Of a DNA stretch of 64,000 nt, positions 49,948-58,745 are shown one piece after another. A program made the position numbers and the translations under genes. The stretch is from positions 186,001 through 250,000 of the forward strand of contig NZ_LFXA01000014.1 in NCBI RefSeq assembly GCF_001187435.1. Direction: 5' to 3'. The stretch is from Streptomyces caatingaensis (GTDB taxonomy: Bacteria > Actinomycetota > Actinomycetes > Streptomycetales > Streptomycetaceae). Under the pieces are notes generated by a model that saw only the letters and a list, made by a program, of their open reading frames with translations, made no database searches and was not told the origin of the DNA. Each line of letters starts with the position of its first letter. Position 1 is the stretch's first letter.

Positions 49948-50733
49948 ATGGAATCCACCGTGCGCGTGCGGAACGGCGAGATCTGGGCGGACGACACCGG
50001 CGGCGACGGTCCGCCCCTCGTCCTCCTCCACCCCGGAATCGCCGACTCGGGAGTCTGGGACCGGGTCGTCCCCGAACTCGCCCCGCACCACCGGGTGATC
50101 CGCTACGACGCCCGCGGATACGGCCGTTCGCCGGCGCCCACCGCCGCGTACTCCCAGGCCGAGGACCTCGCCGCGGTCCTCGACCACTTCGGGCTGGACC
50201 GCGCCGCCCTGGCCGGCACCAGCATGGGCGGCGCCACGGCGGTCAGCCTCGCCCTCGACGCCCCGGACCGCGTCACCGCCCTGGCCCTGTTCTGCCCCGG
50301 CGTCACCGGCCGCCCCGACCCCGACCCGCCCGCCCTGACACAGGAGATCGGCACCCTCGCCCGCGCCGGCGACATGGACGGCCTGGTCGCCCTCGCCCTG
50401 CGCACCTGGGCCGCCGCCGGCACCGCCCCCGACGCCAAGGCCGCCGACTTCGTCCGCCGTGCGATCCCCGCCTGGTTCACCACCCACCCCCACCAGGTGC
50501 CCGACGCCCCCGCCTACGACCGCCTCCCCGCCCTGCGTCCCCCCTGCCTCATCGCCATCACCGGCCTCGACCAGCCCGAAGTCGTCCGCTGCAACGAGCA
50601 GATGGCCGCCCGCATCCCCGACTGCCGCGTCGTGCGCCTGCCGGACTGCGATCACCTGCCGTCGCTGCGGGAGCCGGGGACGGTGGCGCGCCTGATCCTG
50701 GAGGCGTGCGCGAGGGGGCGCGGCGGCGTGTGA
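49948..50733 (+). CDS. Alpha/beta hydrolase
   Basis: The 261-residue fold has the oxyanion segment VLLHPGIADSGVWDRVV, the nucleophile elbow LAGTSMGGATAV, an acid near ITGLDQPEV and the catalytic His in LPDCDHLPSL. Cytoplasmic, no signal. Similar proteins are esterases, lactonases or dienelactone-type hydrolases; the substrate is not set. It lies 53 bp after the erythromycin-esterase gene on the same strand and may be co-transcribed. Confidence 0.88.
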   Translation: MESTVRVRNGEIWADDTGGDGPPLVLLHPGIADSGVWDRVVPELAPHHRVIRYDARGYGRSPAPTAAYSQAEDLAAVLDHFGLDRAALAGTSMGGATAVSLALDAPDRVTALALFCPGVTGRPDPDPPALTQEIGTLARAGDMDGLVALALRTWAAAGTAPDAKAADFVRRAIPAWFTTHPHQVPDAPAYDRLPALRPPCLIAITGLDQPEVVRCNEQMAARIPDCRVVRLPDCDHLPSLREPGTVARLILEACARGRGGV

Positions 50734-51368
50734 GGAGGGCGCCGGCCATCGCGTCGTGGTGACGTACGGCACGAAGCCGCATGGTTTGTGCGCGTGGGGG
50801 ATCCGGGACGGTCCCTCTGGTCCGCGCGCAAAGGAGCACACGGGCGCGGTGACCGGTTCCCGGTGCCGGTGAGGGGCCGTGCCGAGCGGGTGCCGAAGGC
50901 GGCCGTGTGCACCTGCGATTCACTATTTTTTGCATCTGCATGTGCAGAGTCGGGTGAGGTTGGGAAAACCCCTTTCCCGCATGACCGGCGGGACGGACTG
51001 GTGCCTTGCTTTCAGCAGTCGCTGTCCACGGGTGGTGGAATGGTGAATTACTGTAGTGCCGTCGCGTATTGATCGGCCACGATCGGTTTATGCCCTGGAA
51101 CTGCACGGGTTTTGCGCCCTGTTGCGCCCGAGAGGATACATACTCCGCACTTCCTTGCCTTCCTCCGGGCGGCGGGGTGGAGTGCGCCTCTCCGGCGGAA
51201 AGCCTGCGCTTGCAGGAGGAGAAAGGCGTTTTCTCTTCTTCTTGGCTGACGCGAACGCGAATTTGTTATCGTGGCGCGGTAGTTGGCAGGAGATGCCACG
51301 ACGAAAGGTGGCCCCGGGCCCTACCCCGGGGCCACCTCCTCTCGTGAACGACCCCCGAAAGGATGCGC
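50734..51368. other. Gene-free, relatively AT-rich region
   Basis: 635 bp with only short low-complexity frames. AT-richer islands lie at 50915-50965 and 51235-51275. CTGCATGTGCAG at 50936-50947 is a near-palindrome with TGCA-NN-TGCA. TTGGCT at 51242 followed by a TTGTTATCGT stretch could be a promoter for the small membrane protein or for a short RNA ending at the hairpin 51307-51336. Confidence 0.6.
51307..51336 (+). terminator. Hairpin upstream of a small gene
   Basis: GGTGGCCCCGG (51307-51317) pairs with CCGGGGCCACC (51326-51336) over an 8-nt loop, followed by TCCTCTC. It precedes, rather than follows, the gene at 51369, so it either ends an upstream transcript or folds in that gene's leader. 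Confidence 0.55.
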
Positions 51369-51620
51369 ATGTCCACGAGTCATCGCCGAGGCCGTAGCAG
51401 GACGCCCTCGGCTTCACGTCAGTCAACCATGCCTCCCCCGCGGACAGGGGAGCACCTCCCCTGCCCCTGCGAGATCACCCTGCATCCGGACGGTGTCTGG
51501 CTGGTGATCCTCGCCCTGCTCCTGCTCCTCGGCCACCCGCCGTTGGCCGAGTTCCTCGCGCAGGTCCTGGGGAGTGCCTTATCGCCGGGCCGCGCTCCGG
51601 CCGTCCCGCCGCGGATCTGA
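51369..51620 (+). CDS. Small single-span membrane protein
   Basis: The 83-residue product has a basic Ser/Arg-rich N-terminus, a CPC motif in HLPCPCEITL and one hydrophobic helix (GVWLVILALLLLLGHPPLAE), then a short Pro-rich tail. GAAAGG precedes ATG 51369; an ATG at 51363 is in frame. The helix and codon pattern support a real gene, but I know no family. It follows the leader hairpin. Confidence 0.5.
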   Translation: MSTSHRRGRSRTPSASRQSTMPPPRTGEHLPCPCEITLHPDGVWLVILALLLLLGHPPLAEFLAQVLGSALSPGRAPAVPPRI

Positions 51621-51816
51621 CTCCGGCACGGCCGCCTGCGGTGGGCGGCGGGGTGCCGTTGCCCACCGTTCGCGGGCGCGTGGCGTGCGTCCGCGTGGTG
51701 ACTGAATCCACTCGCCTCCCCTCCGGCCCTCCGTCCGGGGTCTACCGCGGGGCACGGCCGCCTCCCTACCATGGGCGGCTTCATGCCGTGGCCGACAGCG
51801 ACCGGAGGGGGACGGG

Positions 51817-52650
51817 ATGGCCGGCGGAGGGCGGGGGGAAGCTCGCGCCATTGACGTGAACACACCGAGCGTGGCGCGCATGTACGACTGGTTGCTCGGG
51901 GGAGTGGAGAACTACCTCTCCGACCGGACGGCCTGTGCGGAGCTCCTGGAGATCGTGCCCAGCTCCCGGGCGCTGGCCCGCGACAACCGCTCCTTTCTGC
52001 GCCGCGTCGTCAAGAGCCTGGTCCACGACCACGGGGTCGAGCAGTTCATCGACCACGGCTCGGGCCTGCCGACCCAGGAGAACGTCCATCAGGTGGCCCA
52101 GCGCATCGAGCCGGACTGCCGCGTGGTCTACGTGGACAACGACCCGATCGTCCTCGCCCACGGCCGTACGACGCTGGACGAGAACGCCAACACCGCCGTG
52201 ATCGACGCCGACATGCGTGACACGGACGAGATCTTCGACCACCCCGACACCGGCCGGCTCATCCGGCCCGGCCGCCGGACCGCCGCCCTGTTCGTGTCCG
52301 TGCTGCACTGCCTGCCGGACACCGGAGACGAGCGCGACCCCGCGGCCGTCGTCCGCCGCACGGCGGCGCGCCTGAGGGAGCTGGGCCCCGGCAACCTCAT
52401 GGTGATCTGCCAGCTCGTCAGCGACGACCCCGCCGTCCGGCGGGAGGTCACGGACCTCATGGCCCGGAGCACGCACGGCAGGTGGGGGCGCGTACGCCGG
52501 CGCGACGAAGTGCGCGCGTACTTCGAGGGATTCACGGTGCTCGACCCCGGCCTGGTCGACGTCGTCGACTGGCGGCCGGAGAGCCCCCCGCCCCCGGAGC
52601 ACCGCCGGCCCAAGGAATGGGCCGAGTGGGGCGGGGTGGCGCGGCTCTAG
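51817..52650 (+). CDS. SAM-dependent methyltransferase, DUF574/Methyltransf_19
   Basis: The 277-residue protein begins IDVNTPSVARMYDWLLGGVE and has QFIDHGSGLPTQENVHQVAQ (SAM loop) and VVYVDNDPIVLAHGRTTL, the standard marks of the DUF574 family that is abundant in Streptomyces and of unknown substrate. ATG 51817 follows GGAGGGGGACGGG. Its stop overlaps the stop of the convergent XRE gene in a shared CTAG. With the XRE and DUF397 genes it forms a recurrent actinobacterial grouping. Confidence 0.9.
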   Translation: MAGGGRGEARAIDVNTPSVARMYDWLLGGVENYLSDRTACAELLEIVPSSRALARDNRSFLRRVVKSLVHDHGVEQFIDHGSGLPTQENVHQVAQRIEPDCRVVYVDNDPIVLAHGRTTLDENANTAVIDADMRDTDEIFDHPDTGRLIRPGRRTAALFVSVLHCLPDTGDERDPAAVVRRTAARLRELGPGNLMVICQLVSDDPAVRREVTDLMARSTHGRWGRVRRRDEVRAYFEGFTVLDPGLVDVVDWRPESPPPPEHRRPKEWAEWGGVARL

Positions 52651-53582
52651 GCGTCACCGGCCGTCCCGCGTTCCAGCCTGCGGTACCGGTCGATCGCCTT
52701 CCGCAGGCGGGTCTCGCTGTCCTCCCGGTCCGCGGCCGCGCCGCTGAGACGGTTCAGCACATGGCGGTACTGATCGATCTCCTTCGGCCGCGTGAGGTAG
52801 CGCGCACTGTCGATGTGCTCGACGTAGACCAGCTCGGGCGGCCCGCCGTCGTCGAAGAACAGATGGGTGATCGGATACAGCGGCACGGCGTCGGCGGCGC
52901 GGTCGGACGGCACGATCCGGATGTTGATGTGCGGGCGCCGGCCGATCTCCAGGAGGTACTGGAACTGCTCACGCATCACCGAGGGGCTGCCGACGAGCCG
53001 GTACAGCACGGCCTCGTCCAGGAGGGCGACGACCCGGGGCCGCCCGTTGGCGAACATCGCCTTGCGGCCCTGGCGGAGGTCGACCCGCCGCTCGACGGCC
53101 GCGGCCGGCTCGCCGTGCATGGCGGCCCGGACCAGCACCCGTGTGTACTCCGGGGTCTGGAGCAGACCGGGGACCACATGCGTCTCATAGGTGTAGATCT
53201 TCTCCGCCGAACCCTCCAGGCTGATCAGCCGCTTGAGGAAGTCGGGGGTGACGTCGGTGTAGTGCTTCCACCACTCCTCGTTCCGCGTCTGCCGCAGCAA
53301 GTCCTCGGCGTGGGCGTAGAGTTCGGCGGTGACGCGGTAGTGGTGGAGCAGGTCGTGCACGTCCCGCTCCTTGGGAGGGCTCTCCCCCCGCTCCAGCCGG
53401 CTCACCTTCGACACCGAGCCCCGGATGACCGGTGCCACGTCCTTGAGGCCCAGCCCCCGCTCCTGCCGGAGCCGGCGCAGCAGGTCGCCCAACAGCCGTG
53501 GCGACGCGGCGCGTTTGGGATCGGCGGCCGGGCCGGTCACCGAAGCGCCCGGAGGCGTGCCGGGCCGGGGGACGGCGGACAT
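52647..53582 (-). CDS. XRE family regulator with DUF5753 (WhiJ-like)
   Basis: The 311-residue protein has a lambda-repressor HTH (about 30-80: LLRRLRQERGLGLKDVAPVI, SVSKVSRLERGESPP) and a C-terminal DUF5753 domain (YETHVVPGLLQTPEYTRVLV, HINIRIVPSDRAAD, FDDGGPPELVYVEH). WhiJ-like regulators repress developmental genes and work with a small DUF397 partner encoded beside them. ATG 53582 gives 30 residues of Pro/Ala lead; a later start is possible. The DUF397 gene lies 87 bp upstream on the same strand. Confidence 0.92.
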   Translation of the reverse strand: MSAVPRPGTPPGASVTGPAADPKRAASPRLLGDLLRRLRQERGLGLKDVAPVIRGSVSKVSRLERGESPPKERDVHDLLHHYRVTAELYAHAEDLLRQTRNEEWWKHYTDVTPDFLKRLISLEGSAEKIYTYETHVVPGLLQTPEYTRVLVRAAMHGEPAAAVERRVDLRQGRKAMFANGRPRVVALLDEAVLYRLVGSPSVMREQFQYLLEIGRRPHINIRIVPSDRAADAVPLYPITHLFFDDGGPPELVYVEHIDSARYLTRPKEIDQYRHVLNRLSGAAADREDSETRLRKAIDRYRRLERGTAGDA

Positions 53583-53669
53583 CCGGACTCCCGCTCGGAG
53601 CTGACAGGGTCAGCTCCCAGGATGGGGCCTGGACGTCCGCCGATCCACCTTTGGCCTGAACTTAGGGGA

Positions 53670-53903
53670 TCAGATGGTCAAGTGGTCGAACTCGGAGCCC
53701 TTGGCCCCCGCGAGGAAGGCGATCATTTCCTCCCGGGTGTAGACGAGCGCGGCACCGCCCGGGTGGCGGGAGTTGCGCACGGCCACCTGCCCGCCGGGCA
53801 GCTTCGCCAGCTCGACGCAGTTCCCCTGTCCCACGCTCCCGCTGCTCTTGACCCACTCCACTCCGGTGATGTCGCATGCCGGCATGCCGTTGTCGAACAC
53901 CAT
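53670..53903 (-). CDS. DUF397 small protein, partner of the XRE regulator
   Basis: The 77-residue protein shows the DUF397 core VEWVKSSGSVGQGNCVELAK, then VAVRNSRHPGGAALVYTREE and a MIAFLAGAKGSEFDHL end. In the whiJ system DUF397 proteins are thought to modulate the paired XRE regulator (literature). ATG 53903 is the usual start. Likely co-transcribed with the XRE gene. The palindrome at 53974-53985 is a candidate operator 71 bp upstream. Confidence 0.9.
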   Translation of the reverse strand: MVFDNGMPACDITGVEWVKSSGSVGQGNCVELAKLPGGQVAVRNSRHPGGAALVYTREEMIAFLAGAKGSEFDHLTI

Positions 53904-53973
53904 GCGGTGACCTCTCCTTCGGTCGATTCCTTCAGTCGATGGCCGCGCACTGCGCCGGGCCGCCGTTTCCCAT

Positions 53974-53985
53974 ATGCAATTGCAT
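53974..53985. promoter_or_regulatory. Palindrome ATGCAATTGCAT upstream of the DUF397 gene
   Basis: A perfect 12-bp palindrome of the form TGCA-NN-TGCA, shared with the near-palindrome at 50936-50947. It lies in the divergent gap between DUF397 and the quinone oxidoreductase gene. Candidate site for the XRE protein; not proven. Confidence 0.45.
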
Positions 53986-54186
53986 GGGCCGGCGGTGCTG
54001 AGAATGCTAGGCGCCGGCCCGGGCGCGGTGGTGTCCCTCGAAAGTGTGTGGTTAGGACGCGTGTCACGGGGATCGGTCCTCCGGGAGCGCAGGCGTCACC
54101 CCTGGCACCCGCCCGTGGCCCGATCTTTGCGGACCATGGCCATCAGGCCACTACTCCCGCCCCTCCCGCCGGGCGAACCTGGGTCC

Positions 54187-55140
54187 ATGAGCACGATGAA
54201 AGCGATCAGCCAGAACACCTACGGCGGCCCGGACGTCCTCCACGAGGTCGAGACCGACCGCCCCTCACCCGGACCCTCCGAAGTCCTCGTCCGCGTCCAC
54301 GCGGCGGGCATGAACCCCACCGACTGGAAGCACCGGCGCGGAGCCGGGTTCCTCGACCGCCTCCCCCTGGTCCTGGGGTGGGACGTCTCCGGGGTCGTGG
54401 AGGCCGTCGGACCCGGTGTCACCCTGCACCGGCCCGGTGACGAGGTGTTCGGCATGCTGCCCTACCCGTACGGCGTGGGCTCCTTCGCGGAGTACGTCGT
54501 CGCCCCGGCGCGGGCCATGGTGACCAAGCCGGCGACGATCGACCACGTCCAGGCCGGCGCCATCCCGCTGGCCGCGCTGACCGCGTGGCAGGCGCTGGTG
54601 GACACCGCGCGGCTGGAGGCGGGGCAGCGCGTGCTCGTCCACGCGGCCGCCGGTGGCGTGGGGCACCTCGCCGTGCAGATCGCCAAGGCGCGCGGCGCGC
54701 ACGTGGTGGGCACGGCCAGCGCGCCCAAGCACGCGGTGCTGCGCGAGCTCGGAGCCGACGAGCTCGTCGACTACCGCACCGAGGACTTCACCGCGATCGA
54801 GCCGGTGGACGTCGTCCTGGACACCCTCGGCGGCGACACCGCCGTCCGCTCCCTCGACGTCCTCAAGCCCGGCGGGCAGCTCGTCTCCATCGCCATCCGC
54901 GACTTCCCGGCCGACCTCTCCGACCGCGCCGCCGCCCGCGGCCTGAGCGCCCGCCCCCTCCTCGTCGAGGCCGACCAGGAGGGCATGCGCTCGATCCGCG
55001 ACCTCGTCGTGGACGGCCGGCTCCGGGCCGTCATCGAGGCCGTGTTCCCGCTGGAGGAGGCGGCCAAGGGCCACGCCCTCGGCGACACCGGCCGGGTGAC
55101 CGGGAAGGTCGTCCTCACGGTGGTGCCCGGCCGGGACTGA
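54187..55140 (+). CDS. NADP-dependent quinone oxidoreductase (zinc-less MDR)
   Basis: The 317-residue protein has AISQNTYGGPDVLHEVE, the GroES-like domain with HAAGMNPTDWKHRRG, and a Rossmann domain with VLVHAAAGGVGHLAVQIAKA. Lack of the catalytic zinc Cys/His set and the AAxGGVG motif mark zeta-crystallin-type quinone reductases. It probably reduces quinones or enones with NADPH. ATG 54187 and ATG 54196 are both possible. Divergent from DUF397; monocistronic with a terminator after it. Confidence 0.9.
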   Translation: MSTMKAISQNTYGGPDVLHEVETDRPSPGPSEVLVRVHAAGMNPTDWKHRRGAGFLDRLPLVLGWDVSGVVEAVGPGVTLHRPGDEVFGMLPYPYGVGSFAEYVVAPARAMVTKPATIDHVQAGAIPLAALTAWQALVDTARLEAGQRVLVHAAAGGVGHLAVQIAKARGAHVVGTASAPKHAVLRELGADELVDYRTEDFTAIEPVDVVLDTLGGDTAVRSLDVLKPGGQLVSIAIRDFPADLSDRAAARGLSARPLLVEADQEGMRSIRDLVVDGRLRAVIEAVFPLEEAAKGHALGDTGRVTGKVVLTVVPGRD

Positions 55141-55154
55141 CCGAATTCCGCCGC

Positions 55155-55185
55155 GGGGCCGCCCGGTTGCGGACCGGACGGCCCC
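55155..55185 (+). terminator. Hairpin after the quinone oxidoreductase gene
   Basis: Arms 55155-55167 and 55173-55185 pair in 12 of 13 positions with a 5-nt loop, 15 bp past the stop. No T-run. Confidence 0.65.
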
Positions 55186-55418
55186 GGCCCGGCACCGGGC
55201 GCGGGCCGCGCGGACGGACGCGGAATGCCCAACTCCGCACCGGCGGGGCCGCCTTCGCGTGACCGGCCCTTCCTTATACGCGCGTCCCGGACGCCGCGGT
55301 GAAGGGGACCGCCGGGCAGAAGCGGGGACGGGAGCCGGCGGGAGGGCGCTCAGCCGGCCGCGGTGCCGTCACCCCCGCGGCGGGGACGGTGGCCGGGCAC
55401 CGCCCCCGCCGCCGCCCG

Positions 55419-55763
55419 TCAGGGGAGGGTGTACACCTTGCAGTCGGCGCACCCCTTGTGCTGCGACCGCGCGACGCCGGGGAGCCGGACCTCGATGTCC
55501 CGCGCGTGGTGCTCCCACGAACTCCAGCCCCCGGCCCAGTACACCCGTACCCAGGCGTCGCCCTGGCAGGTGCCGCCGCCCGCCTTGACGGTCCTGGCGT
55601 AGTTGTTGGCCATCCACCCCTTGTAGGTGGTGCCGCAACTGCGCTTCCAGGTCACGGAGTCCATCCGCACACCCGACGGGTCCGCGCCCGCCGAGGGCCC
55701 GACGAGCAGCGTGCCCCCGAGGGCCAGGCCGGCCGCCGCCGGGGCGAAGGTCTTCCACCGCAT
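55419..55763 (-). CDS. Small secreted protein with four cysteines
   Basis: The 114-residue precursor starts at ATG 55763 after GGAAGG, with a signal peptide (RWKTFAPAAAGLALGGTLLV, cleavage after SAGA). The mature 80 or so residues are Trp- and Tyr-rich (WVRVYWAGGWSSWEHHARDI) with Cys in RSCGTTY, GGTCQGD, GCAD and DCKVYT, so two disulfides are likely. No family recognised. The 278-bp gap downstream holds only the terminator at 55155. Confidence 0.75.
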   Translation of the reverse strand: MRWKTFAPAAAGLALGGTLLVGPSAGADPSGVRMDSVTWKRSCGTTYKGWMANNYARTVKAGGGTCQGDAWVRVYWAGGWSSWEHHARDIEVRLPGVARSQHKGCADCKVYTLP

Positions 55764-56197
55764 GATCGTTGTCCTTCCCGTCGTGTCGGGAGCATTCGCT
55801 CCGCCGCCGTACGCTGCCACCGGCGTACGGCGGCGGACACCCTTGGGACGGCCGGGCGGGACAACGCGGGACGGCCCCGCCCGTGACCTGCGTGCGGGAC
55901 GGCCCGGACGAGCACGCGCGGGCCGGGTGGGGCGCGGTGGGCGCCGCCGGCCGGGGCGAGCGGCTGCGCTTCCGCCGCACCGACGGGCCGGGGGAGCGGG
56001 CCGCCGTCCTCGACGGCCAGGTCATGCGAGGGGCCGGCGGGCCCTGCGACGCCGAACCCGCCGGGACGGCGCCGGATGTGCTGCTGTTCCCCCGGAACCC
56101 GGTCCCCCGCGGACGCCTCGGCCGGCGTCCGCGCGGGACCGGGGGGAGCTCGGGCGGTCCTACGTCCTCGTCCCGCCCGTGTGAGCGCCGGACGGCG

Positions 56198-56593
56198 TCA
56201 CTCGTTGCCGAAGCCGTTGCCCGCGACGAGGGCGATGCCGTCCGCGATGTGCGAGAGCTGGTCGTCGCCGTCGCTGATGACCGAGTTGTCGGTGCACTCC
56301 TGCATCTGCTGCGAGGTGGCGATCGGCACGTCCTGGATGCCCAGGTTGAGCAGGATGCCGATGACCGACTGGACGCCGACCTTCCCGAGGGCGATGCAGG
56401 GCTTGTTGAGCGAGCCCTCGATCGCGGTCATCTGGGGGCTCTCCTTGCCCCCGGTGACGGTGTCCCCGTAAGCGGACTTCGCGCCGTTCGCGTCGACGGT
56501 GTCCTGACCGTTCCCGACGGCCGTGGCCGGGGTGGCCGCCGCGCCCAGCGCGGTGGCCGTCATGGCTGCCGTGACCAGTACCTTCTGCAGCAC
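56198..56593 (-). CDS. Rodlin (RdlA/RdlB-like)
   Basis: The 131-residue precursor has a signal peptide (LVTAAMTATALGAAATPATA) and a mature part with the rodlin signature SPQMTAIEGSLNKPCIALGK, GVQSVIGILLNLGIQDVPIA and TSQQMQECTDNS, ending LSHIADGIALVAGNG. Rodlins form the rodlet layer with chaplins on aerial hyphae and spores. GTG 56593 follows AAAGG; the longer frame is not a signal peptide. S. coelicolor has two divergent rdl genes; only one is seen here and no chaplin is adjacent. Confidence 0.93.
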   Translation of the reverse strand: MLQKVLVTAAMTATALGAAATPATAVGNGQDTVDANGAKSAYGDTVTGGKESPQMTAIEGSLNKPCIALGKVGVQSVIGILLNLGIQDVPIATSQQMQECTDNSVISDGDDQLSHIADGIALVAGNGFGNE

Positions 56594-56826
56594 GTCTGCG
56601 CCTTTCGATCGACGAGGGCTGTTGGTGGGCTCTTGCGTGGAAAGCACCGTGAGCAACTCGGGCTTTTCCGGGAAGTTCCGGAATGTCACCCTTTCGCATC
56701 AGCGGTCATTCCTGGCCCCTCGGGCCTCATGTGGCCCGGATCACCCGGGGAGTTGTCACATCCGGCGCCCCGCCCCGTCCTGTCCACGTCACACGCACCA
56801 CGCACCGCACCACCGAAGGAGTCCTC

Positions 56827-57756
56827 ATGCGTGTCCTCGTCGCCGGAGCCACCGGAGTGATCGGCCGTCAGCTCGTCCCGCTGCTCACCGCGACCGGGTA
56901 CGAGGTGACCGCCCTCTCCCGCAGCGGACGGCCCGTCGGGGGCCCGGGCGTCCGCGCGGTCGCGGCCGACGCGCTCGACCGCGCGGCCCTCACCCGGGCC
57001 GTACGGGACGCCCGCCCGGACGCCGTCGTCCACCTGATCACCGCCATCCCCGCCGACATCGACCCCCGCCGCATGGCACGGGACATGGGCCCCACCGGCC
57101 GCCTCCGCCGCGAGGGCACCCGCAACCTCCTCGACGCCGCCCGGGAAGCGGGCGCCGGCCGCGTCATCACCCAGGGCGTCGCCTTCTCCTACGACCCCGG
57201 CGCGGGCCCCGGCCCGGCCGACGAGGACCAGCCCCTCTGGAACGCCCCGCCCCGGCCGATGCGCGACTCCGTCGCCGCCCTGAAGGAGCTCGAACGCCTC
57301 ACCGCCCGGGCCGGCGGCCTCGTCCTGCGCTTCGGCCACCTCTACGGCCCCGGCACCGCCCTCGCCGCCGACGGCTCGACCGTCCGCCGCGTCCGCGCCC
57401 GCCGGATGCCGCTCGTCGGCCCGGGCACCGCCACCTTCTCCTTCACCCACACCCACGACGCCGCCACCGCCGTCGTCGCCGCCCTCGCCCGCCCCGCCAC
57501 CGGGGCCCTCAACATCGTCGACGACGAACCCGCCCAGGTCCGGGAATGGCTCCCCGAACTGGCCGATATCCTGGGCGCTCCCGCCCCGCGGAAGATCCCC
57601 ACGGCACCGGCCAGGATCGTCGCGGGGCCGGTGGGCGTCGCCTACATGACCCGGCTGCGCGGCGCCGACAACGCCCGCGCGCGGCTCGCGCTGGACTGGC
57701 GCCCCCGCTACACGACATGGCGCGACGGGTTCCGGGCCGAGCTGGGAGAGAAGTGA
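56827..57756 (+). CDS. NAD-dependent epimerase/dehydratase family protein
   Basis: The 309-residue extended SDR has the nucleotide loop VLVAGATGVIGRQLVPLL, a FSYDPGAGPG segment and LNIVDDEPAQVREWLPELA. It belongs to the group often found beside ECF41 sigma factors, where the epimerase, a carboxymuconolactone decarboxylase or an oxidoreductase is the main sigma target (family knowledge). ATG 56827 follows GGAGTC. Its stop overlaps the sigma-factor GTG (GTGA). Confidence 0.9.
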   Translation: MRVLVAGATGVIGRQLVPLLTATGYEVTALSRSGRPVGGPGVRAVAADALDRAALTRAVRDARPDAVVHLITAIPADIDPRRMARDMGPTGRLRREGTRNLLDAAREAGAGRVITQGVAFSYDPGAGPGPADEDQPLWNAPPRPMRDSVAALKELERLTARAGGLVLRFGHLYGPGTALAADGSTVRRVRARRMPLVGPGTATFSFTHTHDAATAVVAALARPATGALNIVDDEPAQVREWLPELADILGAPAPRKIPTAPARIVAGPVGVAYMTRLRGADNARARLALDWRPRYTTWRDGFRAELGEK

Positions 57757-58598
57757 CCGACGAGTTCGAGGCCCTGCGCCCACTGCTGCTGGGGCTGGCC
57801 TACCGGATGCTCGGCAGCATGTGGGACGCCGAGGACGTGGTGCAGGACGCCTGCCTGCGCTGGCTGCGCACCGACCGGGACGGGGTCCGCGAGCCCCGCG
57901 CCTTCCTCGCCACGGTCGTCTCCCGCCTGGCCCTGGACCGGCTCCGCTCCGCCCGGGTCGCGCGCGAGGCCTACCCCGGCCCCTGGCTCCCCGAGCCCGT
58001 CGCCACCGACTCCGCCGGCCCCCTGGACACCGCCGAGCTGCTCGACACCCTCTCCTACGCGACCCTCCACCTCATGGAGCGCCTCACCCCGCCGGAGCGC
58101 GCGGTGTTCGTCCTGCGGGACGCCTTCGAGATGCCGTACGCGCAGATCGCCGAGGTCGTCGGCGCCTCCGCGGCCACCTGCCGGCAGATCCACCGCCGTG
58201 CCCTCGGCCACCTCGCCGCGTCCCGCCACCGCGCCCGGCCCTCGGCCGAGGAGCACGAACGGCTGCTCACCCGCTTCCTCGACGCGGCCACGGGCGGTGA
58301 TCTCGCCGCGCTGGAGGACGTGTTGAGCGCCGACATCACCGCCTGGAGCGACGGCGGCGGCAAGGTGAGCGCGGCCCGGCGCCCGATCACGGGCCGCGAC
58401 AAGGTCACGGCCTTCGTCCTCGGCCTGACGAGCCGGCACGAGATCTCCTGGGCCCGGTTCGTCGACGCCAACGGCCGGCCGGCCGTCCTGCTGGCCTCGG
58501 GCGCCGAGCGGCAGCTCGTCCTCGCGGACACCGGCGACGGGCGCATCCACACGCTCTACGCCGTGCGCAACCCCGACAAGCTGCTGCGGGTGGGGTGA
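57753..58598 (+). CDS. ECF41-family sigma factor (SigJ-like) with SnoaL-like C-terminus
   Basis: The 281-residue protein has sigma region 2 (LLGLAYRMLGSMWDAEDVVQ and FLATVVSRLALDRLRSARV) and region 4 (LTPPERAVFVLRDAFEMPYA, AATCRQIHRRA). The linker WLPEP (about 82-86), DGGGK in the SnoaL-like extension and the C-terminal NPDKLLRV are the ECF41 hallmarks; the extension acts instead of a separate anti-sigma factor. Its start overlaps the epimerase gene, its presumed target and partner. Probably autoregulated. Confidence 0.93.
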   Translation: MTDEFEALRPLLLGLAYRMLGSMWDAEDVVQDACLRWLRTDRDGVREPRAFLATVVSRLALDRLRSARVAREAYPGPWLPEPVATDSAGPLDTAELLDTLSYATLHLMERLTPPERAVFVLRDAFEMPYAQIAEVVGASAATCRQIHRRALGHLAASRHRARPSAEEHERLLTRFLDAATGGDLAALEDVLSADITAWSDGGGKVSAARRPITGRDKVTAFVLGLTSRHEISWARFVDANGRPAVLLASGAERQLVLADTGDGRIHTLYAVRNPDKLLRVG

Positions 58599-58745
58599 GG
58601 GACGGGCCGTCGCCTCCGCGCCGCCCGCGGGCCACCGGAAAGCCGCGTGTCCTTCACCCGTTCGGCCCTGTTGAGCAGGGGGAGGGGCGGTGTTCCCGCC
58701 GTGCCCGGTGCCCCGGCGACGCCCCCTGCGCGAAAGGTGATCACG

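Noticed and set aside
50788..51397. Short overlapping frames on both strands
   Set aside because: Start codons lack ribosome sites, frames end at random and cross the hairpin at 51307-51336.
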